Counted from the stretch's first letter, positions 55,738 through 64,000 are shown. The stretch: 64,000 nucleotides of DNA from Nonlabens spongiae (GCF_002117125.1 NZ_CP019344.1:2570501-2634500); one strand, 5' to 3'. Numbers and translations are program-made. Notes: generated from the letters alone by a model not told the origin.

Positions 55738-56733
55738 ATGAGTCAGTTAACAGCCGCAATAACAGCGGTAGGTGCTTATGTGCCTGATTATAGGCTTACT
55801 AACGCCATTTTAGAAACAATGGTAGATACTAACGACGAGTGGATTACCACTAGGACGGGTATCAAAGAACGTCGTATTTTAAAAGAGGAAGGTAAGGGAA
55901 CCTCTTTTTTAGCAATTAAGGCAGCTCAAGATCTAATTGATTCTAGAGATATAGATCCTACGACTATTGATTTAGTCATAGTCGCTACAGCGACACCAGA
56001 TATGCCAGTGGCATCCACGGCAGCTTACGTCGCTACAGAAATTGGTGCTAAAAACGCTTTCTCCTATGACCTACAGGCGGCCTGTTCCAGTTTTCTTTAC
56101 GGAATGAGTACAGCCAGTAGTTATATTGAATCTGGACGTTACAAAAAGGTGCTGCTTATAGGTGCCGATAAGATGTCCTCGATTATAGACTATACAGACC
56201 GCACCACTTGCATCATCTTTGGAGATGCAGGTGGTGCGGTTCTTTTTGAGCCCAATCATGAAGGTTATGGGTTCAAGGATGAGATTTTACGTACTGATGG
56301 AGTAGGTCGTAACTTTTTGAAAATAGAAGCAGGTGGTTCCATACTTCCTGCATCTGAAGAGACAGTGAAAAACAAACAACATTTTGTGTTTCAAGATGGT
56401 AAAAATGTATTTAAGTACGCTGTCTCAAATATGGCAGATGTCTCTGAAAAAGTTGTCAAACGCAACGATTTGTCAAATGATGACATTAATTGGCTCGTCC
56501 CACATCAAGCTAACAAAAGGATTATAGACGCAACTGCCAGAAGAATAGATCTATCTGAGGATAAGGTCATGGTGAATATTCACAAATATGGGAATACAAC
56601 TAGCGCCACATTACCTCTATGTTTAAAAGAATATGAGTCTCAACTCAAAAAAGGGGATAATCTGGTTTTTGCCGCCTTTGGTGGTGGCTTTACCTGGGGA
56701 TCTATATTGTTGAGTTGGGCTTATGATAGTTAA
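55738..56733 (+). CDS. fabH: 3-oxoacyl-ACP synthase III
   Basis: 331 aa from the ATG at 55738 (MSQLTAAITAVGAYVPDYRLTN). The frame is open back to an ATG at 55645, but that one is inside the rpmF terminator and would add a spurious 31 residues. It starts fatty-acid synthesis by condensing acetyl-CoA with malonyl-ACP. The active Cys is C116 in LQAACSSFLYG, His is in WLVPHQANKRI and Asn in NIHKYGNTTSATLPL. accB follows 20 bases later. Confidence 0.95.
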   Translation: MSQLTAAITAVGAYVPDYRLTNAILETMVDTNDEWITTRTGIKERRILKEEGKGTSFLAIKAAQDLIDSRDIDPTTIDLVIVATATPDMPVASTAAYVATEIGAKNAFSYDLQAACSSFLYGMSTASSYIESGRYKKVLLIGADKMSSIIDYTDRTTCIIFGDAGGAVLFEPNHEGYGFKDEILRTDGVGRNFLKIEAGGSILPASEETVKNKQHFVFQDGKNVFKYAVSNMADVSEKVVKRNDLSNDDINWLVPHQANKRIIDATARRIDLSEDKVMVNIHKYGNTTSATLPLCLKEYESQLKKGDNLVFAAFGGGFTWGSILLSWAYDS

Positions 56734-56753
56734 TATAAAGAACCATTAACCCT

Positions 56754-57236
56754 ATGGAACTAAAAGAAATTCAAAACCTCATTAGATTTGTCGCAAAATC
56801 TGGCGCAAGTGAGGTTAAATTAGAAATGGATGATGTAAAGATCACCATTAAAACGGGTGGTGATGAAGTCACTTATGTAACCCAGGCAGCGCCTATGCAA
56901 GCCGCTCCTGCTCCAGCACCGGCACCAGCTCCTGCTCCAGCACCGGCAGCTCAAGCTGCTCCATCAGCCCCAGTCGCTAGTAGTGATAACGATAAGTATG
57001 TAACTGTAAAGTCTCCTATAATAGGAACATTTTATAGAAAACCAGCTCCCGAGAAACCTATGTTTGTTGAAGTGGGTGATTCTGTAAAAGAAGGTGATCC
57101 ACTTTGTATCATTGAGGCAATGAAGCTATTTAATGAGATTGAAAGTGAGGTTTCTGGTACGATCGTTAAAGTATTGGTAGATGATGCAACACCAGTAGAG
57201 TTTGATCAGCCACTTTTCTTGGTGGATCCATCTTAA
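56754..57236 (+). CDS. accB: Biotin carboxyl carrier protein of acetyl-CoA carboxylase
   Basis: 160 aa. An N-terminal helical domain (MELKEIQNLIRFVAKSGASEVKLEM) precedes an Ala-Pro-rich flexible linker near 48-75. The biotinyl domain follows with the modified Lys in CIIEAMKLFNEIES near residue 125. It carries biotin between the AccC and AccAD enzymes. It lies between fabH and accC; a palindrome copy (57270) sits in the 143-base gap before accC. Confidence 0.96.
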   Translation: MELKEIQNLIRFVAKSGASEVKLEMDDVKITIKTGGDEVTYVTQAAPMQAAPAPAPAPAPAPAPAAQAAPSAPVASSDNDKYVTVKSPIIGTFYRKPAPEKPMFVEVGDSVKEGDPLCIIEAMKLFNEIESEVSGTIVKVLVDDATPVEFDQPLFLVDPS

Positions 57237-57269
57237 GACTATCTTTTAGTATAGACTTTGAAGGTGTTA

Positions 57270-57285
57270 CGCTTTCGCGAAAGCG
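57270..57285. repeat. 16-bp palindrome, intergenic copy between accB and accC
   Basis: Exact copy, 33 bases past the accB stop. Confidence 0.95.
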
Positions 57286-57379
57286 AGACTATCAAAAATT
57301 CCCTTTACATAATTAAGGAGATAAAGAGCGATAATGTCCGGGCGAAACACGATTTACTCTACAATTAAAACATCACATC

Positions 57380-58726
57380 ATGTTTAAAAAAATATTGATA
57401 GCAAACCGTGGTGAAATCGCCCTGAGGGTGATACGTACCTGTAAAGAGATGGGTATCAAAACAGTAGCGGTTTATTCTACTGCTGATGCTGATAGCCTCC
57501 ACGTAAAATTTGCTGATGAAGCAGTTTGCATAGGTCCACCGCCCAGTAACCTGTCTTACCTTAAGATGGCTAATATTATAAGCGCCGCCGAGATCACAAA
57601 TGCTGACGCTATTCACCCTGGTTATGGATTTCTTTCTGAAAATGCTGACTTCTCACGTATCTGTGAGGAACACGACATAAAGTTTATTGGGGCTAGCGCA
57701 GAGATGATTTCTAAAATGGGAGATAAGGCCACCGCAAAAGCCACGATGAAAGCGGCAGGTGTTCCTTGCGTTCCAGGAAGTGACGGAATTATAGAAAGTT
57801 TTGAGCAATGTCAAGAAATTGCTGAAGAAACTGGTTATCCAGTTATGCTTAAAGCCACCGCTGGTGGCGGAGGTAAGGGAATGCGCGCCGTGTGGAAGGC
57901 AGAAGACCTCAAAGAAGCTTGGGAAAGTGCACGCCAGGAAAGTAAAGCTGCCTTTGGCAATGATGACATGTATATGGAGAAGCTCATCGAGGAGCCGCGC
58001 CATATCGAGATACAGATCGTAGGAGATCAGTACGGTAAGGCATGCCACTTGAGTGAGCGTGACTGTTCTGTACAGCGTCGCCACCAGAAACTTACTGAAG
58101 AGGTCCCTTCTCCTTTTATGACTAAGAAGCTGCGTAAGGAAATGGGTGCTGCCGCTGTAAGGGCCGCAGAATATATTGCCTATGAAGGAGCGGGAACGGT
58201 TGAGTTCCTTGTAGACAAACACCGTAACTTCTACTTTATGGAGATGAATACCCGTATACAGGTAGAGCATCCCATCACGGAGCAGGTTATAGATTTTGAC
58301 TTGATCAGAGAGCAAATCTTAGTTGCTGCGGGAGTAAAAATCTCTGGTAAGAATTATGAGCCAGCGCTACACTCCATCGAGTGCCGTATTAATGCAGAAG
58401 ATCCTTACCATGGATTCAGACCCTCACCAGGCAAGATTACTGTTTTGCACGCGCCAGGAGGACACGGAGTACGTCTCGACACGCACGTTTATGCTGGTTA
58501 TTCCATACCGCCTAATTACGACAGCATGATCGCTAAGTTGATCACCACTGCTCGCACCAGACAGGAGGCCATTGATAAAATGAAGCGTGCACTTGATGAA
58601 TTCTACATAGAGGGAATCAAAACTACGATACCTTTCCACCGTCAACTTATGGAGGATAAGGCATACGTAGAAGGAAATTACACCACGGCTTTTATGAATG
58701 ACTTCAAAATGAAGCCTGAGAACTAG
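57380..58726 (+). CDS. accC: Biotin carboxylase, acetyl-CoA carboxylase subunit
   Basis: 448 aa. It carboxylates biotin on AccB using ATP and bicarbonate. [26 protein letters not shown] is the family start. [17 protein letters not shown], the ATP-grasp Gly-rich loop [14 protein letters not shown] near residue 165, [16 protein letters not shown] and ECRINAEDP follow. Length matches E. coli AccC (449). A strong terminator follows 18 bases after the stop. Confidence 0.98.
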   Translation: MFKKILIANRGEIALRVIRTCKEMGIKTVAVYSTADADSLHVKFADEAVCIGPPPSNLSYLKMANIISAAEITNADAIHPGYGFLSENADFSRICEEHDIKFIGASAEMISKMGDKATAKATMKAAGVPCVPGSDGIIESFEQCQEIAEETGYPVMLKATAGGGGKGMRAVWKAEDLKEAWESARQESKAAFGNDDMYMEKLIEEPRHIEIQIVGDQYGKACHLSERDCSVQRRHQKLTEEVPSPFMTKKLRKEMGAAAVRAAEYIAYEGAGTVEFLVDKHRNFYFMEMNTRIQVEHPITEQVIDFDLIREQILVAAGVKISGKNYEPALHSIECRINAEDPYHGFRPSPGKITVLHAPGGHGVRLDTHVYAGYSIPPNYDSMIAKLITTARTRQEAIDKMKRALDEFYIEGIKTTIPFHRQLMEDKAYVEGNYTTAFMNDFKMKPEN

Positions 58727-58744
58727 ATTTATCATCAAAGACTC

Positions 58745-58780
58745 AAAGCCCAAGTTCACTATCTGATCTTGGGCTTTTTT
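58745..58780 (+). terminator. accC terminator
   Basis: Stem 58745-58754 with 58768-58777, 13-base loop, ending in six T's. Confidence 0.88.
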
Positions 58781-58789
58781 GTTGAATTT

Positions 58790-58853
58790 CGCTTTGACTT
58801 CGACTCCGTGGTCATTGAGCGGAGTCGAAATGCTCAGCGACCGCGCGAAAGCG
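58790..58853. repeat. 16-bp palindrome split by a 48-bp hairpin element
   Basis: CGCTTT (58790-58795) and CGCGAAAGCG (58844-58853) together rebuild the 16-bp palindrome exactly. The 48 bases between them contain a perfect 10-bp inverted repeat, TTCGACTCCG (58799-58808) and CGGAGTCGAA (58820-58829), with an 11-base loop, a type of short repeat familiar from Bacteroidota intergenic DNA. Confidence 0.7.
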
Positions 58854-58954
58854 TATTAAAATAAAAATCTCCAACCAAGTATATCTGGTTGACCATAGAT
58901 GCTTGGGAGTCTTAGGGTAATAAAATAATTAACTATTTTTTCTGTTTTATCTAA

Positions 58955-61900
58955 ATGCGCTGGTACATCCTATTTTTTCTTTTGGCAATAGGCTATTCTG
59001 GATACTCGCAGGATTATGGAAACGTGGTTTCTAAAAGAGTAAAAGTCAGCGACAGCATCAGGTTGGACTCAGTGAGTATTAGCCCGCGCTACTTTCAATT
59101 GAAATATCGGGATGGGACTCTTGTGGATTCTACATTGTATCAAATTGACTTTTCTAAAGCCCTTATCCGTTTCCAGCCTAGCCTTTCTGAGGCGATGGAT
59201 TCACTCGATGTGCAATATCAAAAGCTACCCGATTTCCTTACCCGCACATATCAATCTGGTGATCCTGCTGTGATTCTTGATAATGAAAGTCAGCTTGAGA
59301 AACTTGTAGCATCGCAAAAACCACGTTCCACAAATACATTTGTGCCATTTTCTGGGTTGAATGTTTCTGGAAGTATTTCTCGTGGTTTCAGATCGGGAAA
59401 TAATCAAAGCGGCGTGGTAGATTCTGAGCTGGATCTGCGGGTGACCGGTAAGCTTAATGATCGAGTCTCATTGCGTGCATCCATACAAGACGCTAATGTG
59501 CCGCAGACTCAAAACGGTTATTCCCAGCGACTGGATGAATTTGATCAAATATTTATTGAACTTTTCAGTGAGGACTGGAACATCAGAGCAGGAGACGTAG
59601 ATCTCGTTCAAACCGATTTTCAGTTCAACAGTTTTACAAAACGAGTTCAAGGAATTTCGGGAACGATCAATTTTGGCAGTGAGGATCATCGAGCTTATGC
59701 CTCAGCGGCTGGAGCGCTGGTACGTGGAACTTTTAATATCTCGAGATTTACCGGTCAGGAAGGCAATCAGGGACCGTATAAATTGACGGGACAAAATGGA
59801 GAGCTTTTTATTCTGGTTGTCTCGGGCAGTGAGCGGGTCTTTGTAAATGGTGTGCCTCTTACCCGTGGTGAGAATGCAGATTATGTAATCGATTACAATG
59901 CGGGAGAAGTGCGATTTACCCCCACTTTTCCCATTACAAGTGAAATGCGTATCTCTATAGAGTATCAATATAGCGAGCGCAACTTTACCCGCGTCATAGG
60001 TTTTGCAAATGGCGGTTACAAAAGTGAAAAACTACAGATCGACACCTATGCCTACACAGAAAGCGACGCAAAAAACCAACCGCTGCAACAAAACCTGACG
60101 GAAGAACAAGTAGCCATTCTCGCCCAGGCCGGCGATGATGAAAGTCTCGCAGTAGCTCCCAGCGCAGTGCCTGACTCATTTTCTGAAAATAAAATCCTCT
60201 ACACAAGATCTGTGATTAATGGCCAGGAAGTATTTACATTTTCCCAAGATCCCAACGAGGAATTATTTAATGTCAGGTTCAGCTTCGTAGGGCAGGGAAA
60301 TGGGAACTACGTATTAATCAATGATCAGGCTATCGCAAATATTTATGAATACGTAGCTCCGGTAAATGGAATACCGCAAGGAAATTTTGCTCCTGTCGTG
60401 CAACTTTTTGCCCCAGAACAGCTGACCATTTTTGGAGCAAAAGCAAATTATCAGCCATTTGAAAAAACCATTATTGCTACTGAAATAGCGGCAAGTAACA
60501 ATGATCTCAACCGATTTTCTGAACTTGATGACGAGAATAATAGAGGTATCGCAGCTAAGTTAGGAGTTGCACAAACTTTGTTCGAGGATAAAGACAACGT
60601 GTCACTCACGGCAAGAGCTAATGTAGACTACGTTCAAGAAGATTTTCAAAACGTGGAACGGGTTTATAACATTGAGTTCAATCGGGATTGGAACCTGAAC
60701 AATGAAAGCGGCAGCCAGCTTTACTCTACAACAGGTCTCGATTTTAAAGTTGATTCGACCTTCACCACCAGTTATGAATTCCAACTGCTCGAGTTTTCTG
60801 ATTCTTATTCAGGAAACCGTCACCGATTAGTTGGACTCTTGAGTACGCCGGGCTGGAAAGCTCGCTACAACGCAAGTCTTCTGAATTCAGAATCAAACAC
60901 ATTATCGACAGAATTCAATCGTGCAGATGTAGATGTGGTAAAGAAAATCAAGAAAAACTACGCTGGAGCACGATTTGGAATGGAGGATAATAAACAAAAG
61001 CTGGTAGCAACAAATCAATTTACGGGAGAATCGCAGCGGTTTTACAATTATGAAGTGTATGTAGGAAGAGGCGATACTACCTCAACTTTTGTTGAAGTAG
61101 GTTATCGACGACGCATTAATGATAGTTTGAGAAGCAATGAAATTCAACGAGTAAATGCTTCAAACAATTACTACCTCAAGTCACAACTCCTAAAAGATCA
61201 GGTAAGCAATCTTGCGATATATGCCAACTATCGCAGGCTCAAAAGTGAAATGGAAAATGTAGAAGATGAAGTGTCGTTCAATTCCAGAATTCTATATAGA
61301 CGCAAGTTTTTTGAAGGCAAAATACTATCTAATACAACCTACGAGACTAACAGCGCCAGCATTGCTCGACAAGATTTTACCTATGTGAGTGTCAATCCGG
61401 GACAGGGAACCTTTACTTGGATCGACTATAACAACGATGGTGTACAGGAATTGAATGAATTTGAAGTGGCTCAATTTCAAGATCAAGCAAGTTTTGTAAG
61501 GGTGTTGCTTCCCAATCAAATTTTCCTCCCCACACACCAGAATAAGTTTTCTCAGACTTTAACCTTGCAACCTGCGTCGTGGTCGCAAGAAGAAGGTTTA
61601 AAAAAGATTCTATCACAATTTTATAATCAAATAGGTTACACCATAGACCGCATGGTTTTGCGAGAGGGAGATGCTTTTAATTTAAATCCCTTCAGAAGAG
61701 CTGATGACCAGCAAGGTCTTAATCTTAGTTTCAGGAACAGCCTATTTTTCAATCGAGGCAAGCAGCGCTACACCACAAATTACACCTACCTCAGTACGGA
61801 AACCGAAAATTTGCAAAGCATAGGCAGTATAGCTAGTGAACTGGAAAGTCACCAGCTCAGTTTTTTACATAAGATTGCAGAGCAATGGTTGATCACTTTC

Positions 61901-62362
61901 AATGCGCAAATAGGCTTTAATTCCAGCAGCAGCGAGAATTTCCCCAATCGGAATTTCAAAATCGATGAAAATCTCATTAAGCCACAAATTTCCTATTTGT
62001 TCAACGACAGTAATCGCATCGATCTATTTTTTGAATACCAAGACAAAAAAAACGAAGTAAACGATCTCGCAACCCTCTCACAAAGTAACCTAGGCGTTAC
62101 CTGGTCTTTTAATGAAAGCCAGAAATATGCGATCAACGGTGAGCTGCGATACGTCAACAATGTATTTGAAGGTGTCGCTTTCTCCCCAGCTGGTTTTCAG
62201 ATGCTGGAAGGGCTACAACCAGGCTCTAACTTGACTTGGAATCTGTTATTTCAAAAAAAGCTGACCAGTTACCTGGATCTCAACCTCAATTATAATGGTC
62301 GTGGGACAGAGAGCAGTCGCACTGTTCACAATGGCAGCGTACAGCTCAAAGCTTATTTTTAG
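58955..62362 (+). CDS. Giant outer-membrane beta-barrel protein, SprA-like motifs
   Basis: 1135 aa with a Sec signal (MRWYILFFLLAIGYSGYSQ). The body is a long run of amphipathic strands ending in the aromatic KAYF, as outer-membrane barrels do. A segment at about residues 285-335 (ELFILVVSGSERVFVNGVPLTRGENADYVIDYNAGEVRFTPTFPI) resembles the repeated extracellular motif of SprA, the T9SS translocon. At 1135 aa it is under half of SprA (about 2400), so this is not SprA itself. I do not recognise a named family. A large surface or secretion-related barrel is the best reading. It overlaps queD by four bases. Confidence 0.65.
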   Translation: MRWYILFFLLAIGYSGYSQDYGNVVSKRVKVSDSIRLDSVSISPRYFQLKYRDGTLVDSTLYQIDFSKALIRFQPSLSEAMDSLDVQYQKLPDFLTRTYQSGDPAVILDNESQLEKLVASQKPRSTNTFVPFSGLNVSGSISRGFRSGNNQSGVVDSELDLRVTGKLNDRVSLRASIQDANVPQTQNGYSQRLDEFDQIFIELFSEDWNIRAGDVDLVQTDFQFNSFTKRVQGISGTINFGSEDHRAYASAAGALVRGTFNISRFTGQEGNQGPYKLTGQNGELFILVVSGSERVFVNGVPLTRGENADYVIDYNAGEVRFTPTFPITSEMRISIEYQYSERNFTRVIGFANGGYKSEKLQIDTYAYTESDAKNQPLQQNLTEEQVAILAQAGDDESLAVAPSAVPDSFSENKILYTRSVINGQEVFTFSQDPNEELFNVRFSFVGQGNGNYVLINDQAIANIYEYVAPVNGIPQGNFAPVVQLFAPEQLTIFGAKANYQPFEKTIIATEIAASNNDLNRFSELDDENNRGIAAKLGVAQTLFEDKDNVSLTARANVDYVQEDFQNVERVYNIEFNRDWNLNNESGSQLYSTTGLDFKVDSTFTTSYEFQLLEFSDSYSGNRHRLVGLLSTPGWKARYNASLLNSESNTLSTEFNRADVDVVKKIKKNYAGARFGMEDNKQKLVATNQFTGESQRFYNYEVYVGRGDTTSTFVEVGYRRRINDSLRSNEIQRVNASNNYYLKSQLLKDQVSNLAIYANYRRLKSEMENVEDEVSFNSRILYRRKFFEGKILSNTTYETNSASIARQDFTYVSVNPGQGTFTWIDYNNDGVQELNEFEVAQFQDQASFVRVLLPNQIFLPTHQNKFSQTLTLQPASWSQEEGLKKILSQFYNQIGYTIDRMVLREGDAFNLNPFRRADDQQGLNLSFRNSLFFNRGKQRYTTNYTYLSTETENLQSIGSIASELESHQLSFLHKIAEQWLITFNAQIGFNSSSSENFPNRNFKIDENLIKPQISYLFNDSNRIDLFFEYQDKKNEVNDLATLSQSNLGVTWSFNESQKYAINGELRYVNNVFEGVAFSPAGFQMLEGLQPGSNLTWNLLFQKKLTSYLDLNLNYNGRGTESSRTVHNGSVQLKAYF

Positions 62363-62811
62363 GCCTGATCGCTAGCGTGCCATTCCGCATAGCTGGTTTC
62401 TGTTTCCCTGAGTCTTAGGGAAAAAAGCTCAAGATGCTCGGGTAGACGTGATTTGATTTTCTCGGCAAAATCCAGAATCATCATCTCGCTTGTAGGCTGG
62501 TAATCGGCGAGAATCACATCATGACCTCTGCCTCTCAGTTCTTCAGCAAGTTCTACGTGAGGGGTGTTTTTGTTAAAAACAGTAGCATGATCAAAAGGAT
62601 CCACAATTTCTTCCTTGACGATTTTCTTCAAGTCGCCAAAATCGATCACCATTCCCAGCTTCACATTATTAGTGTCAGAAATAGGAGTGCCAATCACGGT
62701 AACGGCTAATTTATAACTATGTCCATGCACATTACGGCATTTACCGTCATAGCCGTGAAGCGCGTGACCGGTTTCAAAAGTAAATTCCTTGGTGATGCGT
62801 ACCTTTTTCAT
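62359..62811 (-). CDS. queD: 6-carboxytetrahydropterin synthase (QueD/PTPS family)
   Basis: 150 aa. FETGHALHGYDGKCRNVHGHSYKLAV holds the catalytic Cys and the zinc-binding His set of the pterin synthase fold. VIDFGDLKKIV and the C-terminal RLRETETSYAEW follow. It makes the 6-carboxy pterin precursor of queuosine or, less likely, a tetrahydrobiopterin precursor. The ATG overlaps the stop of a 45-aa membrane protein gene (ATGA on the minus strand). Confidence 0.93.
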   Translation of the reverse strand: MKKVRITKEFTFETGHALHGYDGKCRNVHGHSYKLAVTVIGTPISDTNNVKLGMVIDFGDLKKIVKEEIVDPFDHATVFNKNTPHVELAEELRGRGHDVILADYQPTSEMMILDFAEKIKSRLPEHLELFSLRLRETETSYAEWHASDQA

Positions 62812-62945
62812 CTTCTGTTCTTAAAAAACTTATTGTAAGCCACCACAACTACGAGAATGATTGCAATTAAAAGAAAGATACCGGTCCCACCCATAAATCT
62901 TGAAATGGAAATAAACCAGTTTTCGTCGTCTATTTGAAGCAGCAT
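62808..62945 (-). CDS. 45-aa single-span membrane protein upstream of queD
   Basis: Minus-strand ATG at 62943-62945 and TGA at 62808-62810. The protein is MLLQIDDENWFISISRFMGG, then a strongly hydrophobic span of about 18 residues (TGIFLLIAIILVVVVAYN) and a basic tail KFFKNRR. Support comes from a perfect -7 box 14 bases upstream (62960-62967), a four-base ATGA overlap with queD, and an ideal signal-anchor profile with positive residues inside. I recognise no family. It may help queD translation by coupling, or be an independent small membrane peptide. Confidence 0.7.
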   Translation of the reverse strand: MLLQIDDENWFISISRFMGGTGIFLLIAIILVVVVAYNKFFKNRR

Positions 62946-62959
62946 AGCAAAATTTTCCG

Positions 62960-62992
62960 CAAAGATACTGAGTTATATACAGTTGATTTCAA
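62960..62992 (-). promoter_or_regulatory. Promoter of the small membrane protein-queD operon
   Basis: TATCTTTG (62967-62960, minus) with a TTG at 62992-62990 and a 22-base spacer. Confidence 0.5.
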
Positions 62993-63028
62993 GTAGCTCA
63001 TTCAATTGTAGTTGTTTTAGAGTGTTTC

Positions 63029-63044
63029 CGCTTTCGCGAAAGCG
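63029..63044. repeat. 16-bp palindrome, intergenic copy before tRNA-Gln
   Basis: Exact copy, about 100 bases before the tRNA. Confidence 0.95.
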
Positions 63045-63103
63045 AGATAAACATTCAGCTCCATTGAACATGAAATACAACCGAGAAATTTTTATAAAAT
63101 TCA

Positions 63104-63134
63104 TTTGCGCATTTTCTGAATTGTTTTATTTTTG
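63104..63134 (+). promoter_or_regulatory. tRNA-Gln promoter
   Basis: TTTG at 63104-63107, a 19-base spacer and TATTTTTG at 63127-63134, ten bases before the tRNA. A textbook Bacteroidota promoter. Confidence 0.75.
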
Positions 63135-63144
63135 CACCCGCAAT

Positions 63145-63215
63145 AGTCCCATGGTGTAATGGTAACACTCCGGTTTTTGGTACCGTCATTCTAGGTTCGA
63201 GTCCTAGTGGGACTA
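63145..63215 (+). tRNA. tRNA-Gln (anticodon TTG)
   Basis: Cloverleaf: acceptor AGTCCCA (63145-63151) with TGGGACT (63108 of the last block, 63208-63214), D arm GTGT/ACAC, anticodon TTG at 63177-63179 in the loop TTTTGGT, and T arm CTAGG/CCTAG with loop TTCGAGT. The 3' CCA is not encoded. The outermost anticodon-stem pair is C-T, a mismatch, so the stem has four clean pairs. Confidence 0.93.
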
Positions 63216-63221
63216 CAAAAC

Positions 63222-63256
63222 AACCCTCTTAACTGTCTAGTTTTGAGGGTTTTTTG
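63222..63256 (+). terminator. Terminator after tRNA-Gln
   Basis: Stem AACCCTC (63222-63228) with GAGGGTT (63245-63251), extended T-run. Confidence 0.8.
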
Positions 63257-63345
63257 TTGTTTTGTAATACGTGCTTTCCCCTTATATTCCCCCTTGAAGA
63301 TCAGTTAAGGGCTTTTTAAGCTGTTTTATTTCGATTGAACGCAAT

Positions 63346-63372
63346 AAAAAAACCTCCCCAAAATCGGAGAGG
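63346..63372 (-). terminator. Terminator of the right-edge gene
   Basis: Stem 63353-63359 with 63366-63372 (one G-U in minus RNA), 6-base loop, followed by a T-run on the minus strand. Confidence 0.8.
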
Positions 63373-63409
63373 CTTCAATGACCAAAAATAAGATATTCAA
63401 ATATAGCTA

Positions 63410-64000
63410 TTATAGACCGCGATAGATACCGTTTTCATCGATATCTTTCACGTAGCTGGATTTAGGAATATATCCTTTCTCAGGATCATAATCGGCAAAT
63501 CTGAACGGTGCCAGAACATGACCGTAAGAGCTATCGATCATGCTACTATCTTTAAAGCCGTTCAACATCTCGCAAAATTTATTGATCCGATGGTATTCGT
63601 TATTCTGCACTTCGTGTCTGGTGTAAGTGCTGAACTCATCAGTTAGAATCTCATCAATTTCAGGACTTAGCGCAACCTTGCCGTTTTTGACCTCAAAATA
63701 TTTAGAGACGAACATTCTGTTATTGAAGGAATGATCCATGACCGAAACATCTATTCCCAGAGCGGAAAGATTAAACTCATCCGTTGCGTTTGGGAATTGG
63801 TAGGTCTTGCGAAGCTTTTTCATGACCGCTTCTTTACGGTTTAAAGCGGATAATATTTCTACGGCCGTGCTGTCCGTAATTTCGCCTAAGATGCTCCTGG
63901 CAATCCTCAGTACATCGTTGTAAAAATTTAACTCCCTGTCAAGGTCTGTTTTTCTGGTTTGAACTCTGAATTTGTCGATATTCAGTAAAATCGGTTCGAA
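63410..64000 (-). CDS. Unidentified protein, 5' part cut by window edge
   Basis: The minus-strand frame is open from the stop at 63410 to base 64000, 196 residues visible. An ATG at 63823 would give a 137-aa protein, but the same frame continues upstream without a stop (FEPILLNIDKFRVQTRKTDLDREL...), so 63823 is probably internal and the real start lies outside. The visible part is charged and mostly helical at first; the C-terminal half contains YFEVKNGKVALSPEIDEILTDEFSTYTRHEVQNNEYHRI. No signal peptide or membrane helix is seen and no family is recognised. It is followed by a minus-strand terminator. Confidence 0.7.
   Translation of the reverse strand, partial: FEPILLNIDKFRVQTRKTDLDRELNFYNDVLRIARSILGEITDSTAVEILSALNRKEAVMKKLRKTYQFPNATDEFNLSALGIDVSVMDHSFNNRMFVSKYFEVKNGKVALSPEIDEILTDEFSTYTRHEVQNNEYHRINKFCEMLNGFKDSSMIDSSYGHVLAPFRFADYDPEKGYIPKSSYVKDIDENGIYRGL

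Noticed and set aside
57653..58315. Long 220-aa minus-strand frame
   Set aside because: Antisense to accC; low-complexity translation without any family pattern.
58870..58891. Inverted repeat CAACCA/TGGTTG upstream of the giant barrel gene
   Set aside because: Six-base arms only; not distinguishable from chance.

Overview
The window is chromosomal DNA of a marine-type Flavobacteriaceae bacterium (phylum Bacteroidota). The evidence is the gene families present: gliding motility lipoprotein GldH, a PorZ-like type IX secretion protein, a T9SS type A sorting domain, DUF4270, DUF4271, DUF4296 and a RicT-like PSP1 protein. Promoters carry the Bacteroidota TAnnTTTG -7 box with almost no Shine-Dalgarno sites, and base composition is moderately low in GC. 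A Nonlabens- or Dokdonia-like genus is a guess from protein flavour and from the repeat described below; it is not proven.

Layout. 1-8 kb: saccharopine dehydrogenase-like gene (cut by the left edge), DUF423 protein, pckA (apparent 3' frameshift), hemD-DUF4271, and a polyprenol-mannose synthase / dihydroorotase / DUF4296 operon. 8-20 kb: tyrS, a LuxE-like acyltransferase, a secreted lamin-tail T9SS protein, a PhoB/PhoR-like two-component system, a glycosyltransferase, trmB-LysE-ATL, an envelope protein and gdhA. 20-32 kb: porZ-recO-TonB receptor-pdeM on the plus strand, facing an ABC ATPase / exonuclease / PBP1A / gldH / ricT block on the minus strand. 32-46 kb: atpDC, then a glycogen synthase-like / DUF4270 / glmS operon divergent from panC-panD, a flippase-like protein, an esterase-like protein, radA, a TlpA lipoprotein and an M23 peptidase. 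46-64 kb: lepA, a heptamer tandem repeat, a Na+/H+ antiporter, MBL hydrolase plus subtilase, a tiny PID-CTERM-like protein, ribE, pdxA, DUF177-rpmF-fabH-accB-accC, a giant outer-membrane protein, queD with an unlisted 45-aa membrane protein, tRNA-Gln, and an unidentified gene cut by the right edge.

The gene content is mostly core metabolism and envelope biogenesis. No prophage, transposase, integrase, CRISPR array or defence island is visible. The most striking signal is not a gene. A perfect 16-bp palindrome, CGCTTTCGCGAAAGCG, occurs 12 times exactly and 3 more times with one mismatch, roughly every 4 kb. It lies both between genes and inside coding sequences, where it is read in three frames (RFRES, LSRK or AFAKA). 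One further copy, at 58790-58853, looks split by a 48-bp hairpin-bearing insertion. The pattern resembles highly iterated palindromes or DNA uptake sequences more than an ordinary terminator or transposon.
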